A stretch of 60,156 nucleotides of DNA from Terrihalobacillus insolitus (GTDB taxonomy: Bacteria > Bacillota > Bacilli > Bacillales > Amphibacillaceae), in the NCBI RefSeq assembly GCF_028416575.1, contig NZ_JAMQKB010000016.1:1-60156 (forward strand). The letters are read 5' to 3'. Every line of letters begins with the position of its first letter. Within the stretch, counting starts at the first letter, position 1. Shown here piece after piece: positions 19,690 to 30,792 of the stretch. Below the pieces are notes generated by a model. It did no database searches and was not told the DNA's origin. It was given only the letters and a program-made list of their open reading frames with translations. A program made the position numbers and the translations under genes.

Positions 19690-19870
19690 TTATGTAAAGA
19701 CGGATTTGATCCGAATCAATTACAATTTAAAATCGATCTTTATACCGTAGATAGCAGGTGCGTAGATGCTTAATATCCTGCCGAGGTTTGTGAATATATA
19801 GTGATAATATGATTGCGGATTGTTATTTATCACTTCATCATGCCTCCATGTCTACATGGAGGCATTTTTA
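19690..19870 (+). promoter_or_regulatory. Ribosomal protein L10 leader with terminator
   Basis: The untranslated leader of rplJ carries the conserved L10-leader core (ACCGTAGATAGCAGGTGC near 19744-19761, then CCTGCCGAGG near 19777-19786). It ends with a strong hairpin, ATGCCTCCATG paired with CATGGAGGCAT (19840-19865), and a T run. In Bacillus relatives L10(L12)4 binds this RNA to repress its own operon; here the terminator suggests attenuation. Confidence 0.85.
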
Positions 19871-19926
19871 ATCATCCATCCTCGGATGTCTGACGGAATG
19901 ATGTAAAGTTAATAGGAGGTGGAACG

Positions 19927-20427
19927 ATGTCCAAGACAATTGAGCTGAAAAAGGAAGTTGTAAGTGAAATCGCAAATAAATTTCGCGAAAGTAAATCCAC
20001 TATCTTAGTGGACTATCGCGGGCTTGATGTTGCAGAAGTAACAGAGCTTCGTACACAATTACGTGAAGCAGGGATAGATTTTAAAGTTTATAAGAATACC
20101 ATGACACGTCGTGCGGTAGAGGCAGCAGAACTTTCTGAACTAAGCGATACATTAGTAGGTCCTACTGCTATTGCGTTTAGTAATGAAGATGTGGTTGCAC
20201 CAGCAAAAATCTTGAATAATTTCGCTAAGGATCATGATGCACTTGAAATAAAAGGCGGAATTATTGAAGGTAATGTTGCTTCATTAGAACAAATCAAGGA
20301 GCTTGGTAACCTTCCGAATTACGAAGGGCTGCTATCAATGCTTCTCAGTGTACTTCAGGCGCCTGTCCGGAACTTTGCTTATGCTACAAAAGCAATTGCA
20401 GAGCAAAAGGAAGAACAAGGAGCATAA
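19927..20427 (+). CDS. rplJ: Ribosomal protein uL10
   Basis: A 166-residue stalk base protein: the N-terminal globular domain binds 23S rRNA next to L11, and the C-terminal helix binds L7/L12 dimers. Recognisable blocks are [23 protein letters not shown] and VGPTAIAFS. Start ATG follows AATAGGAGGTGG. Expressed with rplL behind the L10 leader, which fits the known need to match the two products. Confidence 0.97.
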   Translation: MSKTIELKKEVVSEIANKFRESKSTILVDYRGLDVAEVTELRTQLREAGIDFKVYKNTMTRRAVEAAELSELSDTLVGPTAIAFSNEDVVAPAKILNNFAKDHDALEIKGGIIEGNVASLEQIKELGNLPNYEGLLSMLLSVLQAPVRNFAYATKAIAEQKEEQGA

Positions 20428-20497
20428 GTTAGTACTAGCTGTTAAGTAAAACATGTATCGAAAAATAATATAACGAAGAAATCAAGGAGGAAATATC

Positions 20498-20860
20498 ATG
20501 TCTAAAGAGCAAATTATTGATGCAATAAAAGAAATGTCTGTTCTTGAATTAAATGATCTTGTAAAAGCAATTGAAGAAGAATTTGGAGTAACTGCAGCTG
20601 CGCCAGTTGCTGCAGCTGGAGCAGGTGGCGGAGAAGTTGCTGAAGAACAAACTGAATTTGATGTCGTTCTTGAGAGCGCTGGAAGCTCAAAAATTAAAGT
20701 TGTTAAAGCTGTTCGTGAAATCACTGGGCTTGGACTTAAAGATGCAAAAGACCTAGTAGACAATGCACCTGGAGCAATCAAAGAAGGTATTGCTAAAGAA
20801 GAAGCTGAAGAAGTGAAAGCAAAACTTGAAGAAGCTGGAGCCACTGTCGAATTAAAGTAA
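20498..20860 (+). CDS. rplL: Ribosomal protein bL12 (L7/L12)
   Basis: A 120-residue stalk protein present in several copies and recruiting translation GTPases. N-terminal dimerisation domain (1-32), an Ala/Gly-rich hinge (about 34-52) and the C-terminal domain with [20 protein letters not shown] (about 65-85). Very acidic, unlike most neighbours. Preceded by AAGGAGG and followed by a strong hairpin. Confidence 0.97.
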   Translation: MSKEQIIDAIKEMSVLELNDLVKAIEEEFGVTAAAPVAAAGAGGGEVAEEQTEFDVVLESAGSSKIKVVKAVREITGLGLKDAKDLVDNAPGAIKEGIAKEEAEEVKAKLEEAGATVELK

Positions 20861-20868
20861 TAAAAGCA

Positions 20869-20905
20869 AATGCTCGCCGTATGAACGGCGAGCATTGTTT
20901 GCTTT
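20869..20905 (+). terminator. Terminator after rplL
   Basis: A perfect 12-bp stem (20869-20880 with 20885-20896), four-base loop ATGA and a T-rich tail. Confidence 0.85.
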
Positions 20906-21003
20906 AAATATAAGCTATAGTGCGTGTTAAGCTTCTTATTTATGCGTGCTTTTAGTAGAATCGATCTGATTAAAACTAGGTTGATGAAAAGAAGGTGTAC
21001 TTT

Positions 21004-21618
21004 ATGCCAGATCATTACTTTTCAAGGCATCCCCATTCAAAAAGTTCTCCAAAATCATGGGAATATAAGTTAAAAGGAAATGTATTCACTTTTACGACTG
21101 ACCACGGTGTTTTTTCGAAGAATGAAGTTGATTTTGGATCGCGAATTCTAATTGATACCTTTAAAGAACCTCAAATAGAAGGAGAGATTTTAGATTTGGG
21201 CTGTGGCTATGGTCCTGTTGGTCTTTCTTTGGCAAAAACTTTTCCGAATCGACATTTTTATCTTACAGATGTCAATGAAAGGGCAGTTACCTTAGCTGAA
21301 CACAATGCTAAGCAGAACAACATTACAAATGTAACATTTCAATTAAGTGACCGATTTGAACAGTTAGCTGACAAAACGTTCGCTGCCGTCCTTACCAATC
21401 CACCAATCCGCGCAGGGAAAAAGATTGTTTATCAAATTTTTGAAGACAGTTACCGTTATCTTAATCCATCTGGAACGCTATGGGTGGTCATACAGAAAAA
21501 ACAAGGTGCCCCCTCTGCTCAAGCTAAATTAATGGAACGATTTGGGAATGCAGAGGTAACTACGAAGAAAAAAGGCTACCATATACTTGTCTCTAAAAAA
21601 GTTGACCCTAATTCTTGA
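21004..21618 (+). CDS. Class I methyltransferase, RsmC-like (YbxB)
   Basis: A 204-residue S-adenosylmethionine-dependent methyltransferase. Motif I LDLGCGYGPVGLSLA (about 63-77) binds the cofactor, and LTNPPIRAGK (about 131-140) is the catalytic loop typical of small-subunit rRNA guanine-N2 methylases (RsmC/RsmD type). It is the single-domain short form found between rplL and rpoB in Bacillales. Target not established. ATG 21004 chosen because AAGGTG lies 7-8 bases upstream. Confidence 0.88.
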   Translation: MPDHYFSRHPHSKSSPKSWEYKLKGNVFTFTTDHGVFSKNEVDFGSRILIDTFKEPQIEGEILDLGCGYGPVGLSLAKTFPNRHFYLTDVNERAVTLAEHNAKQNNITNVTFQLSDRFEQLADKTFAAVLTNPPIRAGKKIVYQIFEDSYRYLNPSGTLWVVIQKKQGAPSAQAKLMERFGNAEVTTKKKGYHILVSKKVDPNS

Positions 21619-22017
21619 ATATGGTAATATTAAAAAATGCCAATAGGCGACCTTCCATGTCAAGGGGAAATTTTATACTTTTATGTATGCGATTATAGGT
21701 GAAAGGGCACAATGGTAAAATCGTTCTATTTTGTCATTGATCATACCTTGGAGATGATCATACATATAAATAGGGTATTCGCAACTACCCTTTTCCTATC
21801 CCTTGGATAAATGTAAGTTTAAAAGAAATAATGAATCCAGTTAAATACCAATTTTAATGACGAGTCAATGTTAGAGTTGATATACCATTCGTATTGAAAC
21901 GAATGCTTTTATAATATAACTTGTGAAATAGTATGGCAGCTTCACGAGTTTGTTCGGCATGTTTGCTGAACATTATTTTACTATACAATTATGCTTGATT
22001 TGAGGGGTGAATCAGTG
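21619..22017 (+). promoter_or_regulatory. Long leader region of rpoB
   Basis: A 399-base gap without a gene. It holds three small hairpins: AGGGTA/TACCCT (21772-21791) followed by four T; CATTCGT/ACGAATG (21886-21905) followed by TTTTATAAT; and GTTCGGC/GCTGAAC (21952-21971). A TATAAT lies at about 21911. No named leader family is recognised. It may contain the rpoB promoter and an attenuator; both are inference. Confidence 0.45.
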
Positions 22018-25000
22018 TTGACAGGTCAACTAGTTCAGTATGGACGACACCGCCAACGCAGAAGTTATGCGCGCATTAGTGAAGTGATTGAGTTACCAAA
22101 TCTAATCGAGATTCAAACCGCTTCTTATCGATGGTTTTTAGAAGAAGGTTTAAAGGAAATGTTTCAAGACATTTCCCCTATTGAGGATTTCACAGGAAAC
22201 CTATCATTAGAATTTGTAGATTATAGTCTAGGTGAGCCGAAATATCCTGTGGAAGAATCAAAAGAAAGAGATGTTACCTACAATGCTCCACTTCGCGTGA
22301 AAGTCCGTCTATTAAATAATGAAACGGGGGAAGTGAAGGAGCAAGAAGTGTTTATGGGTGACTTCCCGTTAATGACAGACACAGGTACGTTTGTTATTAA
22401 TGGCGCCGAAAGGGTTATTGTATCACAATTAGTACGCTCGCCAAGTGTTTATTTTAGTGAAAAAATTGACAAAAACGGTAAGCGAGGAAATACGGCGACA
22501 GTAATTCCGAACCGTGGTGCATGGCTTGAGTATGAAACCGATGCAAAAGATGTAGTCCATGTTCGGATTGATCGCACAAGAAAGCTTCCTATAACCGTAT
22601 TATTACGGTCACTGGGTTTTGGTACAGATCAAGAAATCATAGATCTTCTTGGTGATAATGAGTATTTAAAGAATACGCTCGAAAAAGATAATACAGAAAA
22701 TAGTGAAAAGGCATTACTTGAAATATACGAGCGTCTACGTCCTGGTGAACCACCGACTGTAGAGAACGCAAAAAGCTTACTAGTTTCGCGTTTTTTTGAT
22801 CCTAAACGTTATGACCTTGCACATGTTGGTCGCTATAAAATGAATAAAAAGCTTCACATTAAGAACCGTCTCTTTAATCAAATTCTAGCTGAAACACTTG
22901 TAGATGAAGAAACAGGCGAGGTGTTAGGGCAAAGAGGAGACAAAATTGATAGACGTCTATTAAACAAACTACTTCCATACTTGGAAGGAAAAGATACGAA
23001 CTTTGGTGAGGAAATACTAGAGCCAAATGAAGGAGTATTACAGGATCCAATCAAAATACAATCTGTTAAGATCCTTGACCCAACTGATCCAGAAGGTGAA
23101 AGGACGTTAAGGGTTATTGGTAATGCAAATGTCGATAATAGCGTTAAAAACATTGCTCCTGCCGATATTTTAGCGTCGATTAGTTATTTCTTTAACCTAC
23201 TCCACCAAGTAGGGGATACGGATGATATTGATCACTTGGGCAACCGTCGTCTTCGTTCGGTTGGCGAACTGTTGCAAAACCAATTCCGTATCGGTTTATC
23301 TAGAATGGAGCGAGTGGTACGGGAACGGATGTCTATTCAAGACACGTCCGCCATCACGCCCCAACAGTTAATCAACATTCGACCAGTGATTGCATCCATT
23401 AAAGAATTTTTTGGTAGCTCACAACTTTCTCAATTTATGGATCAAACAAATCCGTTAGCCGAATTGACACATAAACGCCGTTTGTCAGCTCTAGGACCTG
23501 GTGGACTAACCCGTGAGCGTGCAGGTTTTGATGTCCGTGACGTACACTATTCGCACTATGGACGGATGTGCCCGATTGAAACACCAGAGGGGCCTAATAT
23601 TGGGTTGATTAACTCACTATCATCCTATGCAAAGGTGAACAAGTTTGGTTTTATCGAGACACCGTATCGTCGTGTTGATACTGAAACTGGAAAGGTAACA
23701 GAACAAATAGACTACCTAACAGCAGATGAAGAAGATAATTATGTTGTCGCACAGGCAAACGCGAAACTCGATGAAGAGGGATATTTCATTGATGAAGAGG
23801 TAATTGCTCGCTTTCGTGGTGAAAACACTATTGTGAAGAGAGACAGACTTGACTATATGGATGTATCACCGAAGCAGGTTGTATCTGCTGCGACAGCTTG
23901 CATCCCATTCCTAGAGAACGATGATTCTAACCGTGCCTTGATGGGTGCGAACATGCAACGTCAAGCGGTACCGTTGTTACAACCAAGATCACCGCTTGTT
24001 GGTACAGGGATGGAGTATGTGAACGGTAAAGATTCAGGTGCAGCTGTTATTTGTCAAACTGAGGGAATTGTTGAACGAGTGGAAGCTAAGGAAGTTCATG
24101 TTCGTCGGATATCGGAAGTGGATGGAAAGGAAATACAAGGTGATGTAGATCGTTACCGTCTTCAGAAATTCATCCGTTCTAATCAAGGAACTTGTTACAA
24201 CCAACGTCCAATCGTTAAACGTGGTGATCGAGTAGTCAAAGGAGAAATTCTTGCTGATGGTCCTTCAATGGAAGAAGGGGAACTAGCTCTAGGGCAAAAT
24301 GTCCTTGTTGGTTTTATGACTTGGGAAGGCTACAACTACGAGGATGCCATTATCATGAGTGAGCGACTAGTGAAAGACGATGTATACACCTCCATTCACA
24401 TAGAGGAATACGAATCAGAAGCTCGTGACACTAAACTAGGACCAGAAGAAATTACGCGCGACATCCCAAACGTAGGTGAAGATGCTTTACGTGATTTAGA
24501 CGAACGAGGCATTATCCGTGTTGGTGCTGAAGTGAGTGATGGCGATCTTTTAGTTGGGAAAGTCACGCCAAAAGGTGTAACAGAGCTTTCCGCGGAAGAA
24601 CGTTTACTACATGCGATCTTTGGCGAAAAAGCACGTGAAGTCCGTGATACCTCTTTAAGAGTACCACATGGTGCAGGTGGGATTGTGCTAGATGTAAAAA
24701 TATTTAACCGTGAAGATGGAGATGAGCTACCTCCAGGAGTAAACCAGCTTGTTCGTGCGTACATTGTTCAAAAAAGAAAAATTCACGAAGGCGATAAGAT
24801 GGCTGGACGTCACGGAAATAAAGGTGTTATTTCAAAAATTTTACCTGAAGAAGATATGCCATTTCTTCCAGATGGTACACCAATAGATATTATGCTTAAC
24901 CCATTAGGGGTTCCATCACGTATGAATATTGGACAGGTGCTTGAACTGCATTTAGGTATGGCAGCAAGACAATTAGGGATTCATGTAGCTACACCTGTAT

Positions 25001-25554
25001 TTGATGGAGCTAGAGAAGAAGACGTTTGGGAGACCCTTGAAGAAGCGGGTATGCCGAGGGATGCAAAAACAATTCTTTATGATGGCCGAACAGGGGAACC
25101 GTTTGATAACAGGGTTTCTGTTGGTGTCATGTATATGATCAAGCTTGCGCACATGGTCGACGATAAACTCCATGCACGGTCAACTGGACCATATTCCTTA
25201 GTGACACAACAACCATTAGGTGGTAAAGCCCAGTTTGGTGGGCAACGTTTTGGTGAAATGGAAGTATGGGCATTGGAAGCATATGGTGCAGCGTATACGC
25301 TGCAAGAAATTCTAACTGTAAAGTCTGACGATGTGGTTGGTCGTGTGAAGACTTACGAAGCGATCGTTAAAGGTGACAACGTACCTGAGCCGGGTATCCC
25401 AGAATCATTCAAAGTATTGATTAAAGAATTGCAAAGTCTTGGTATGGACGTTAAAATGCTGTCAGCAGATGAAGAGGAAATTGAACTTCGTGATATCGAG
25501 GAAGATGAAAACCAATCAGCAGATAAGCTGAACTTAGAAGTCGAAGAAAAATAA
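22018..25554 (+). CDS. rpoB: RNA polymerase beta subunit
   Basis: A 1178-residue catalytic subunit of RNA polymerase. The rifampicin-binding cluster begins QLSQFMDQ at residue 469 and continues through [14 protein letters not shown], with the residues usual for a rifampicin-sensitive enzyme. Downstream the [12 protein letters not shown] block and the C-terminal [25 protein letters not shown] clamp region are intact. The C-terminus is acidic. TTG at 22018 gives MTGQLVQYG, as in B. subtilis, and lies 8 bases after GAGGGGTG; upstream ATG 21991 has no ribosome binding site. Confidence 0.98.
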   Translation: MTGQLVQYGRHRQRRSYARISEVIELPNLIEIQTASYRWFLEEGLKEMFQDISPIEDFTGNLSLEFVDYSLGEPKYPVEESKERDVTYNAPLRVKVRLLNNETGEVKEQEVFMGDFPLMTDTGTFVINGAERVIVSQLVRSPSVYFSEKIDKNGKRGNTATVIPNRGAWLEYETDAKDVVHVRIDRTRKLPITVLLRSLGFGTDQEIIDLLGDNEYLKNTLEKDNTENSEKALLEIYERLRPGEPPTVENAKSLLVSRFFDPKRYDLAHVGRYKMNKKLHIKNRLFNQILAETLVDEETGEVLGQRGDKIDRRLLNKLLPYLEGKDTNFGEEILEPNEGVLQDPIKIQSVKILDPTDPEGERTLRVIGNANVDNSVKNIAPADILASISYFFNLLHQVGDTDDIDHLGNRRLRSVGELLQNQFRIGLSRMERVVRERMSIQDTSAITPQQLINIRPVIASIKEFFGSSQLSQFMDQTNPLAELTHKRRLSALGPGGLTRERAGFDVRDVHYSHYGRMCPIETPEGPNIGLINSLSSYAKVNKFGFIETPYRRVDTETGKVTEQIDYLTADEEDNYVVAQANAKLDEEGYFIDEEVIARFRGENTIVKRDRLDYMDVSPKQVVSAATACIPFLENDDSNRALMGANMQRQAVPLLQPRSPLVGTGMEYVNGKDSGAAVICQTEGIVERVEAKEVHVRRISEVDGKEIQGDVDRYRLQKFIRSNQGTCYNQRPIVKRGDRVVKGEILADGPSMEEGELALGQNVLVGFMTWEGYNYEDAIIMSERLVKDDVYTSIHIEEYESEARDTKLGPEEITRDIPNVGEDALRDLDERGIIRVGAEVSDGDLLVGKVTPKGVTELSAEERLLHAIFGEKAREVRDTSLRVPHGAGGIVLDVKIFNREDGDELPPGVNQLVRAYIVQKRKIHEGDKMAGRHGNKGVISKILPEEDMPFLPDGTPIDIMLNPLGVPSRMNIGQVLELHLGMAARQLGIHVATPVFDGAREEDVWETLEEAGMPRDAKTILYDGRTGEPFDNRVSVGVMYMIKLAHMVDDKLHARSTGPYSLVTQQPLGGKAQFGGQRFGEMEVWALEAYGAAYTLQEILTVKSDDVVGRVKTYEAIVKGDNVPEPGIPESFKVLIKELQSLGMDVKMLSADEEEIELRDIEEDENQSADKLNLEVEEK

Positions 25555-25608
25555 TCAACAGTTCTCGAGCTTAGGGTAAAACCTGAAACTAAAAGGGAGG
25601 TAGGCTCC

Positions 25609-28600
25609 TTGCTAGATGTAAACAATTTTGAGTTCATGAAAATTGGTTTAGCTTCGCCTGACAAAATCCGTTCGTGGTCATTTGGTGAGGTAAAAAAACC
25701 AGAAACAATCAACTATCGCACGCTTAAACCTGAAAAAGATGGCCTGTTTTGTGAGCGTATCTTTGGGCCGCAAAAGGACTGGGAATGTCACTGTGGCAAG
25801 TACAAACGTGTACGTTATAAAGGTGTTGTTTGTGATCGTTGTGGTGTAGAAGTTACCAAATCAAAAGTTCGTCGTGAGCGTATGGGGCACATAGAACTTG
25901 CTGCTCCTGTATCTCACATCTGGTATTTTAAAGGTATTCCAAGTCGGATGGGGCTTGTGCTTGACATGTCCCCTCGTGCCCTTGAAGAAGTGATTTACTT
26001 TGCTGCCTACATTGTGACGGATTCGGGAGATACAGCACTTGAGAAAAAACAGCTTTTATCCGAGAAAGAATATAGAGCGTATCGTGAAAAGTATGGCCAA
26101 ACATTCCAAGCACAAATGGGTGCAGAGGCAATACGAAAACTGTTGCAGGATATTGATCTTGACAAGGAAGTAGACTTTTTAAAAGAAGAGTTGAAAACAG
26201 CGCAAGGTCAAAGAAGAACGCGTGCGATTAAACGTCTTGAGGTATTGGAGGCGTTTCGTAACTCTGGGAATTACCCTTCTTGGATGATTTTAGATGTACT
26301 ACCGATCATTCCACCAGAATTACGTCCAATGGTTCAATTGGATGGTGGTCGTTTTGCCACATCTGATTTAAACGACCTATATCGTCGTGTAATCAATCGT
26401 AATAATAGGTTAAAACGTTTACTGGATCTTGGTGCACCAAGCATCATCGTTCAAAACGAAAAAAGAATGCTGCAAGAAGCGGTAGATGCTTTGATTGATA
26501 ATGGTCGCCGTGGTCGTCCTGTTACAGGACCAGGAAATCGTCCGTTGAAGTCCCTGTCACACATGCTAAAAGGGAAACAAGGGCGTTTCCGGCAGAATCT
26601 TTTGGGTAAACGTGTGGATTACTCGGGACGTTCTGTTATTGTCGTTGGCCCTAATCTTAAAATGTATCAATGCGGACTGCCAAAGGAAATGGCGCTTGAA
26701 TTATTCAAGCCATTTATTATGAAGGAACTAGTGGAAAAAGGATTAGCTCATAATATTAAATCAGCGAAAAGAAAAATTGAACGCGTTCATCCAGAGGTCT
26801 GGGACGTATTAGAAGAAGTTATTAAAGAACATCCAGTTCTTTTAAATCGCGCACCAACCTTACACAGGCTCGGAATCCAAGCGTTTGAACCTACACTAGT
26901 GGAGGGACGTGCAATCCGACTTCACCCACTTGTCTGTACTGCTTACAACGCAGACTTTGACGGGGATCAAATGGCTGTTCACGTACCATTGTCAGCTGAA
27001 GCTCAAGCAGAAGCAAGAATATTAATGCTTGCAGCACAAAACATTTTAAACCCGAAAGACGGTAAGCCAGTAGTTACTCCTTCACAAGACATGGTGTTAG
27101 GTAATTATTACCTTACGATGGAGCGTGATGATGCTGTTGGTGAAGGCATGGTGTTTAAGGATTTAAATGAAGCGTTGATCGCATATCAAAGCGGCTACGT
27201 ACACTTGCATACAAGGGTTGGCGTTCAAGCGGGGTCGTTACACAATGAGACGTTTAGAGAAGAACAACGAAAACAACTGTTAATTACAACGGTTGGTAAG
27301 CTGATTTTTAATGAAATGCTTCCAGCTTCGTTCCCTTACATTAATGAACCTACACATGAGAATCTAGAACTAAAAACTCCTGAAAAATATTTTGTTTCTA
27401 AAGGAACAAATATTAAAGAGGAGATTAAAACTAGGGATTTGATTGAGCCATTCAAGAAAGGGATTCTTGGTGATATAATTGCAGAGGTATTTAAGAAGTT
27501 TAAGATTAGTGAAACTTCAAAAATGCTTGATCGTATGAAGGATCTTGGCTTCAGTTTTTCAACGAAAGCAGGTATTACGGTTGGTGTATCTGACATTGTA
27601 GTTCTTGCTGAAAAACAAGAAATATTAGATCAAGCTCAAGGTAAAGTGGATAAAGTGTTAAAACAATTTAGACGTGGATTAATCACAGAGGACGAAAGAT
27701 ATGATCGAGTGATCTCCATCTGGTCCCAAGCAAAAGATGATATTCAAGATAAATTGTTGAAAACATTAAACCCACGAAACCCAATCTTTATGATGAGTGA
27801 TTCTGGTGCTCGTGGTAACGCATCAAACTTCACACAACTAGCAGGTATGCGTGGTTTAATGGCTAACCCAGCAGGTAAAATAATCGAGTTACCAATTAAG
27901 TCAAGTTTCCGTGAAGGTTTAACTGTACTTGAGTACTTTATCTCTACCCATGGTGCGCGTAAAGGTCTTGCGGATACAGCATTAAAAACGGCTGACTCTG
28001 GCTATCTAACACGTAGATTAGTTGATGTTGCTCAAGATGTTATTGTCCGTGAAGAAGATTGTGGAACCGATAGAGGGTTAACAGTACAGTCAATTACTGA
28101 AGGAACAGAAATGATTGAACCACTAATTGATCGACTAATTGGAAGAACTGCATTCCAAATCGTTAAACACCCAGAGACGGATGAGATACTAGTGGGTCTT
28201 AACGAAGTCATCACGGAGGATCTTGCCAAGCAAATTGTGGATTCAGGTATAGAAAAGGTAATTATCCGTTCCGCATTTACATGTAATACAAAACACGGCG
28301 TTTGTAAAAAGTGTTATGGTAGAAACTTGGCAACTGGTGACGAGGTTGAAGTCGGAGAAGCGGTAGGTATTATCGCGGCACAATCTATTGGTGAGCCAGG
28401 TACACAGCTGACCATGCGTACATTCCACACAGGTGGGGTTGCGGGAGACGACATTACTCAAGGTTTGCCACGTATCCAAGAGCTATTTGAAGCACGTAAT
28501 CCAAAAGGGCAAGCAGTTATCAGTGAAATAGACGGTGTTATCCAAGACATTAATGAAGTGAAGGATAAACAAGAATTGGTTGTTCAAGGTGATGTTGAAA

Positions 28601-29220
28601 CGAGAACATACACCGCACCATATGGCGCAAGACTTAAAGTAGTCATTGGTGACAACATTGTTTCTGGGCAAGAACTGACTGAGGGTTCAGTGGATCCGAA
28701 AGAGTTGCTAAAGGTTCAAGGCCTAGACGGTGTGCAAGAATATCTACTAAAAGAAGTACAGAAGGTTTACCGTATGCAAGGGGTTGAAATTGGGGACAAA
28801 CACGTAGAAGTAATGGTTCGTCAAATGCTCCGAAAAGTACGGGTGATCGATAACGGAGATACTGACGTGTTACCTGGTTCATTGCTTGAAATCCATCAGT
28901 TTAGAGAAGCAAACAAAAAAGTACTACAGGAAAATGGGCAGCCTGCAATAGGTAGACCAGTCATCCTTGGTATTACAAAAGCTTCGCTAGAGACAGATTC
29001 ATTCTTATCAGCTGCTTCATTCCAGGAAACAACACGTGTTTTAACGGATGCAGCAATTAAAGGTAAACGTGATGAATTGCTTGGGTTGAAAGAAAATGTG
29101 ATCATCGGTAAGCTTGTTCCAGCTGGAACGGGCATGCAAAGGTATCGTAAAGTTCAATCTTCAGTTGAAACGTCTAGCGAGGAAACAGTTGAACATTTAA
29201 CCGAAGAAGTAATCCAATAA
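25609..29220 (+). CDS. rpoC: RNA polymerase beta' subunit
   Basis: A 1203-residue subunit that forms the active centre with beta. The N-terminal zinc finger CHCGKYKR...CDRCGVE is near residues 60-80, the metal-binding catalytic loop NADFDGD is at 447-453, and the second zinc site (CGTDRG...CKKCYGRN) lies in the C-terminal third. The rudder and trigger-loop regions look unbroken. TTG start after GGGAGG, 54 bases after rpoB, with no terminator between them. Confidence 0.98.
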   Translation: MLDVNNFEFMKIGLASPDKIRSWSFGEVKKPETINYRTLKPEKDGLFCERIFGPQKDWECHCGKYKRVRYKGVVCDRCGVEVTKSKVRRERMGHIELAAPVSHIWYFKGIPSRMGLVLDMSPRALEEVIYFAAYIVTDSGDTALEKKQLLSEKEYRAYREKYGQTFQAQMGAEAIRKLLQDIDLDKEVDFLKEELKTAQGQRRTRAIKRLEVLEAFRNSGNYPSWMILDVLPIIPPELRPMVQLDGGRFATSDLNDLYRRVINRNNRLKRLLDLGAPSIIVQNEKRMLQEAVDALIDNGRRGRPVTGPGNRPLKSLSHMLKGKQGRFRQNLLGKRVDYSGRSVIVVGPNLKMYQCGLPKEMALELFKPFIMKELVEKGLAHNIKSAKRKIERVHPEVWDVLEEVIKEHPVLLNRAPTLHRLGIQAFEPTLVEGRAIRLHPLVCTAYNADFDGDQMAVHVPLSAEAQAEARILMLAAQNILNPKDGKPVVTPSQDMVLGNYYLTMERDDAVGEGMVFKDLNEALIAYQSGYVHLHTRVGVQAGSLHNETFREEQRKQLLITTVGKLIFNEMLPASFPYINEPTHENLELKTPEKYFVSKGTNIKEEIKTRDLIEPFKKGILGDIIAEVFKKFKISETSKMLDRMKDLGFSFSTKAGITVGVSDIVVLAEKQEILDQAQGKVDKVLKQFRRGLITEDERYDRVISIWSQAKDDIQDKLLKTLNPRNPIFMMSDSGARGNASNFTQLAGMRGLMANPAGKIIELPIKSSFREGLTVLEYFISTHGARKGLADTALKTADSGYLTRRLVDVAQDVIVREEDCGTDRGLTVQSITEGTEMIEPLIDRLIGRTAFQIVKHPETDEILVGLNEVITEDLAKQIVDSGIEKVIIRSAFTCNTKHGVCKKCYGRNLATGDEVEVGEAVGIIAAQSIGEPGTQLTMRTFHTGGVAGDDITQGLPRIQELFEARNPKGQAVISEIDGVIQDINEVKDKQELVVQGDVETRTYTAPYGARLKVVIGDNIVSGQELTEGSVDPKELLKVQGLDGVQEYLLKEVQKVYRMQGVEIGDKHVEVMVRQMLRKVRVIDNGDTDVLPGSLLEIHQFREANKKVLQENGQPAIGRPVILGITKASLETDSFLSAASFQETTRVLTDAAIKGKRDELLGLKENVIIGKLVPAGTGMQRYRKVQSSVETSSEETVEHLTEEVIQ

Positions 29221-29232
29221 TGTGTTTCAAGG

Positions 29233-29259
29233 CGATCGCTAATGAGAAATGAGTGATCG
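29233..29259 (+). terminator. Weak hairpin after rpoC
   Basis: CGATCGC (29233-29239) and GTGATCG (29253-29259) pair with one G-T wobble; a TTTTT lies six bases beyond. It may give partial termination after rpoC. Confidence 0.4.
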
Positions 29260-29392
29260 GCCAGTTTTTCAAATATGTAAACAAGGAATAAATGGAAAGG
29301 ATGCACCAGATTATAGTTGAAGGCTGCTCAAAAAGGGTATATAAACGTGTAATCGTAAATTATAACCCTTCAAAGCTCCTTGCATTTTAATG

Positions 29393-29421
29393 TTGACATT
29401 GAAATGGCTGAATGATACTAT
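29393..29421 (+). promoter_or_regulatory. Promoter of rplGB-rpsL-rpsG-fusA
   Basis: Perfect TTGACA (29393-29398), 17-base spacer, TACTAT (29416-29421) with an extended TG upstream. It starts the str operon independently of rpoBC. Confidence 0.75.
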
Positions 29422-29467
29422 ATTCAAGGTGCTTCCGTTTATCCTTGTTACTTTGGAGGATATAATT

Positions 29468-29719
29468 ATGTCTTATGAAAAAGTAGCACAGGTGAAAACT
29501 GGTTTAATAATAGGAACCAAACAAACGATAAAAGCCATGAAGAATGGCGAGATTAGCGAAGTTATTCTTGCTGATGATGCTGACCAGCAAATAACGAGCA
29601 AAGTTTCACGTCTTGCTAATGAACTGAACATTCCATGTTTACGAGTAGAATCGATGAAGAAACTTGGTCATGCATGTGGAATCGATGTTGGAGCAGCGAC
29701 GGTAGCAATAAAACGATAG
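29468..29719 (+). CDS. rplGB: L7Ae-family kink-turn RNA-binding protein (YbxF)
   Basis: An 83-residue protein of the L7Ae/L30e/S12e family. The family core is seen in [19 protein letters not shown] and a C-terminal [19 protein letters not shown]. subtilis YbxF binds kink-turn RNA and associates with ribosomes. ATG 29468 follows TTGGAGGAT; an in-frame upstream TTG at 29390 lies inside the promoter and is rejected. First gene of the str operon. Confidence 0.92.
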   Translation: MSYEKVAQVKTGLIIGTKQTIKAMKNGEISEVILADDADQQITSKVSRLANELNIPCLRVESMKKLGHACGIDVGAATVAIKR

Positions 29720-29825
29720 AGTTTTGGCGATTACTTAATGTAACGCAAGGCTTTGTTTTTTTGCTTGATTATGAACCACCTGGATATGTGGAATTACAGC
29801 TTATGAATGAAAGGAGGAAAACAAT

Positions 29826-30239
29826 ATGCCTACTATTAATCAACTTGTACGCAAAGGGCGCGTGAGCAAGTCGAAGAAATCTGACTCTCCAGCACTTAAT
29901 AAAGGGTATAACAGCTTTAAGAAATCTTTAACAGATCAATCCTCACCACAAAAACGTGGAGTTTGCACACGTGTTGGAACCTTAACACCTAAAAAACCGA
30001 ACTCTGCACTACGTAAATATGCGCGTGTTCGTTTAACGAATGGAATAGAGGTTACAGCTTATATTCCTGGGATTGGCCACAACCTTCAAGAACACAGTGT
30101 TGTGCTTATCCGTGGTGGACGTGTAAAGGACCTTCCTGGTGTACGTTACCACATTGTTCGTGGTGCACTTGACACTGCAGGAGTAGAAGGTCGTTCACAA
30201 GGACGTTCAAAATACGGTACGAAAAGGCCGAAAAAATAA
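29826..30239 (+). CDS. rpsL: Ribosomal protein uS12
   Basis: A 137-residue decoding-centre protein of the 30S subunit. The loop [11 protein letters not shown] carries lysine at residue 56, the position altered in streptomycin-resistant Bacillus, and [12 protein letters not shown] is unchanged, so the sequence is of the sensitive type. ATG follows GGAGG. Second gene of the str operon. Confidence 0.98.
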   Translation: MPTINQLVRKGRVSKSKKSDSPALNKGYNSFKKSLTDQSSPQKRGVCTRVGTLTPKKPNSALRKYARVRLTNGIEVTAYIPGIGHNLQEHSVVLIRGGRVKDLPGVRYHIVRGALDTAGVEGRSQGRSKYGTKRPKK

Positions 30240-30279
30240 AGCTGAATCTAGATCAACATAAGGGAAAGGAGGGGGACAT

Positions 30280-30750
30280 ATGCCACGTAAAGGACCAGTA
30301 GCAAAACGTGATGTCTTACCAGATCCGCTATATAATTCGAAACTTGTAACTCGGTTGATCAACCGAATCATGGTAGATGGCCAACGAGGAAAAGCGCAAA
30401 AAATTCTATATAAAGCGTTTGAACTAGTGAAAGAGCGCGGTGGTAAAGATGCAATGGAAGTTTTTGAACAAGCGATGAAAAATGTTATGCCTGTACTTGA
30501 GGTTCGTGCTCGTCGTGTAGGTGGATCGAACTACCAAGTTCCAGTAGAAGTCCGTCCAGAACGTCGTCAAGCTTTAGCGCTTCGCTATATTGTGAACTAT
30601 TCTCGTCTACGAGGAGAGAAAACAATGGAAGAACGTCTAGCAAACGAAATTCTAGATGCATCGAATAACACAGGTGCTTCCGTCAAGAAGCGCGAAGACA
30701 TGCATAAAATGGCAGAAGCAAATAAAGCATTCGCTCATTACCGTTGGTAG
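30280..30750 (+). CDS. rpsG: Ribosomal protein uS7
   Basis: A 156-residue 30S head assembly protein contacting E-site tRNA and 16S rRNA. It begins with the usual basic arm [16 protein letters not shown] and includes the beta-hairpin around [16 protein letters not shown]. Preceded by AGGAGGGGG and followed 42 bases later by fusA. Confidence 0.98.
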   Translation: MPRKGPVAKRDVLPDPLYNSKLVTRLINRIMVDGQRGKAQKILYKAFELVKERGGKDAMEVFEQAMKNVMPVLEVRARRVGGSNYQVPVEVRPERRQALALRYIVNYSRLRGEKTMEERLANEILDASNNTGASVKKREDMHKMAEANKAFAHYRW

Positions 30751-30792
30751 GAGTGAAAATCAAAATATCTCGATCAGGAAGGAGAAAGATTC

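Noticed and set aside
20482..21015. 177-residue minus-strand frame opposite rplL
   Set aside because: A shadow of rplL: its Ala/Ser-rich composition mirrors the coding strand, and it crosses the rplL terminator.
22915..23175. Possible variant block in rpoB ([13 protein letters not shown] region) as an insertion
   Set aside because: The frame is continuous and this part of beta varies naturally among Bacillales; no sign of transfer.
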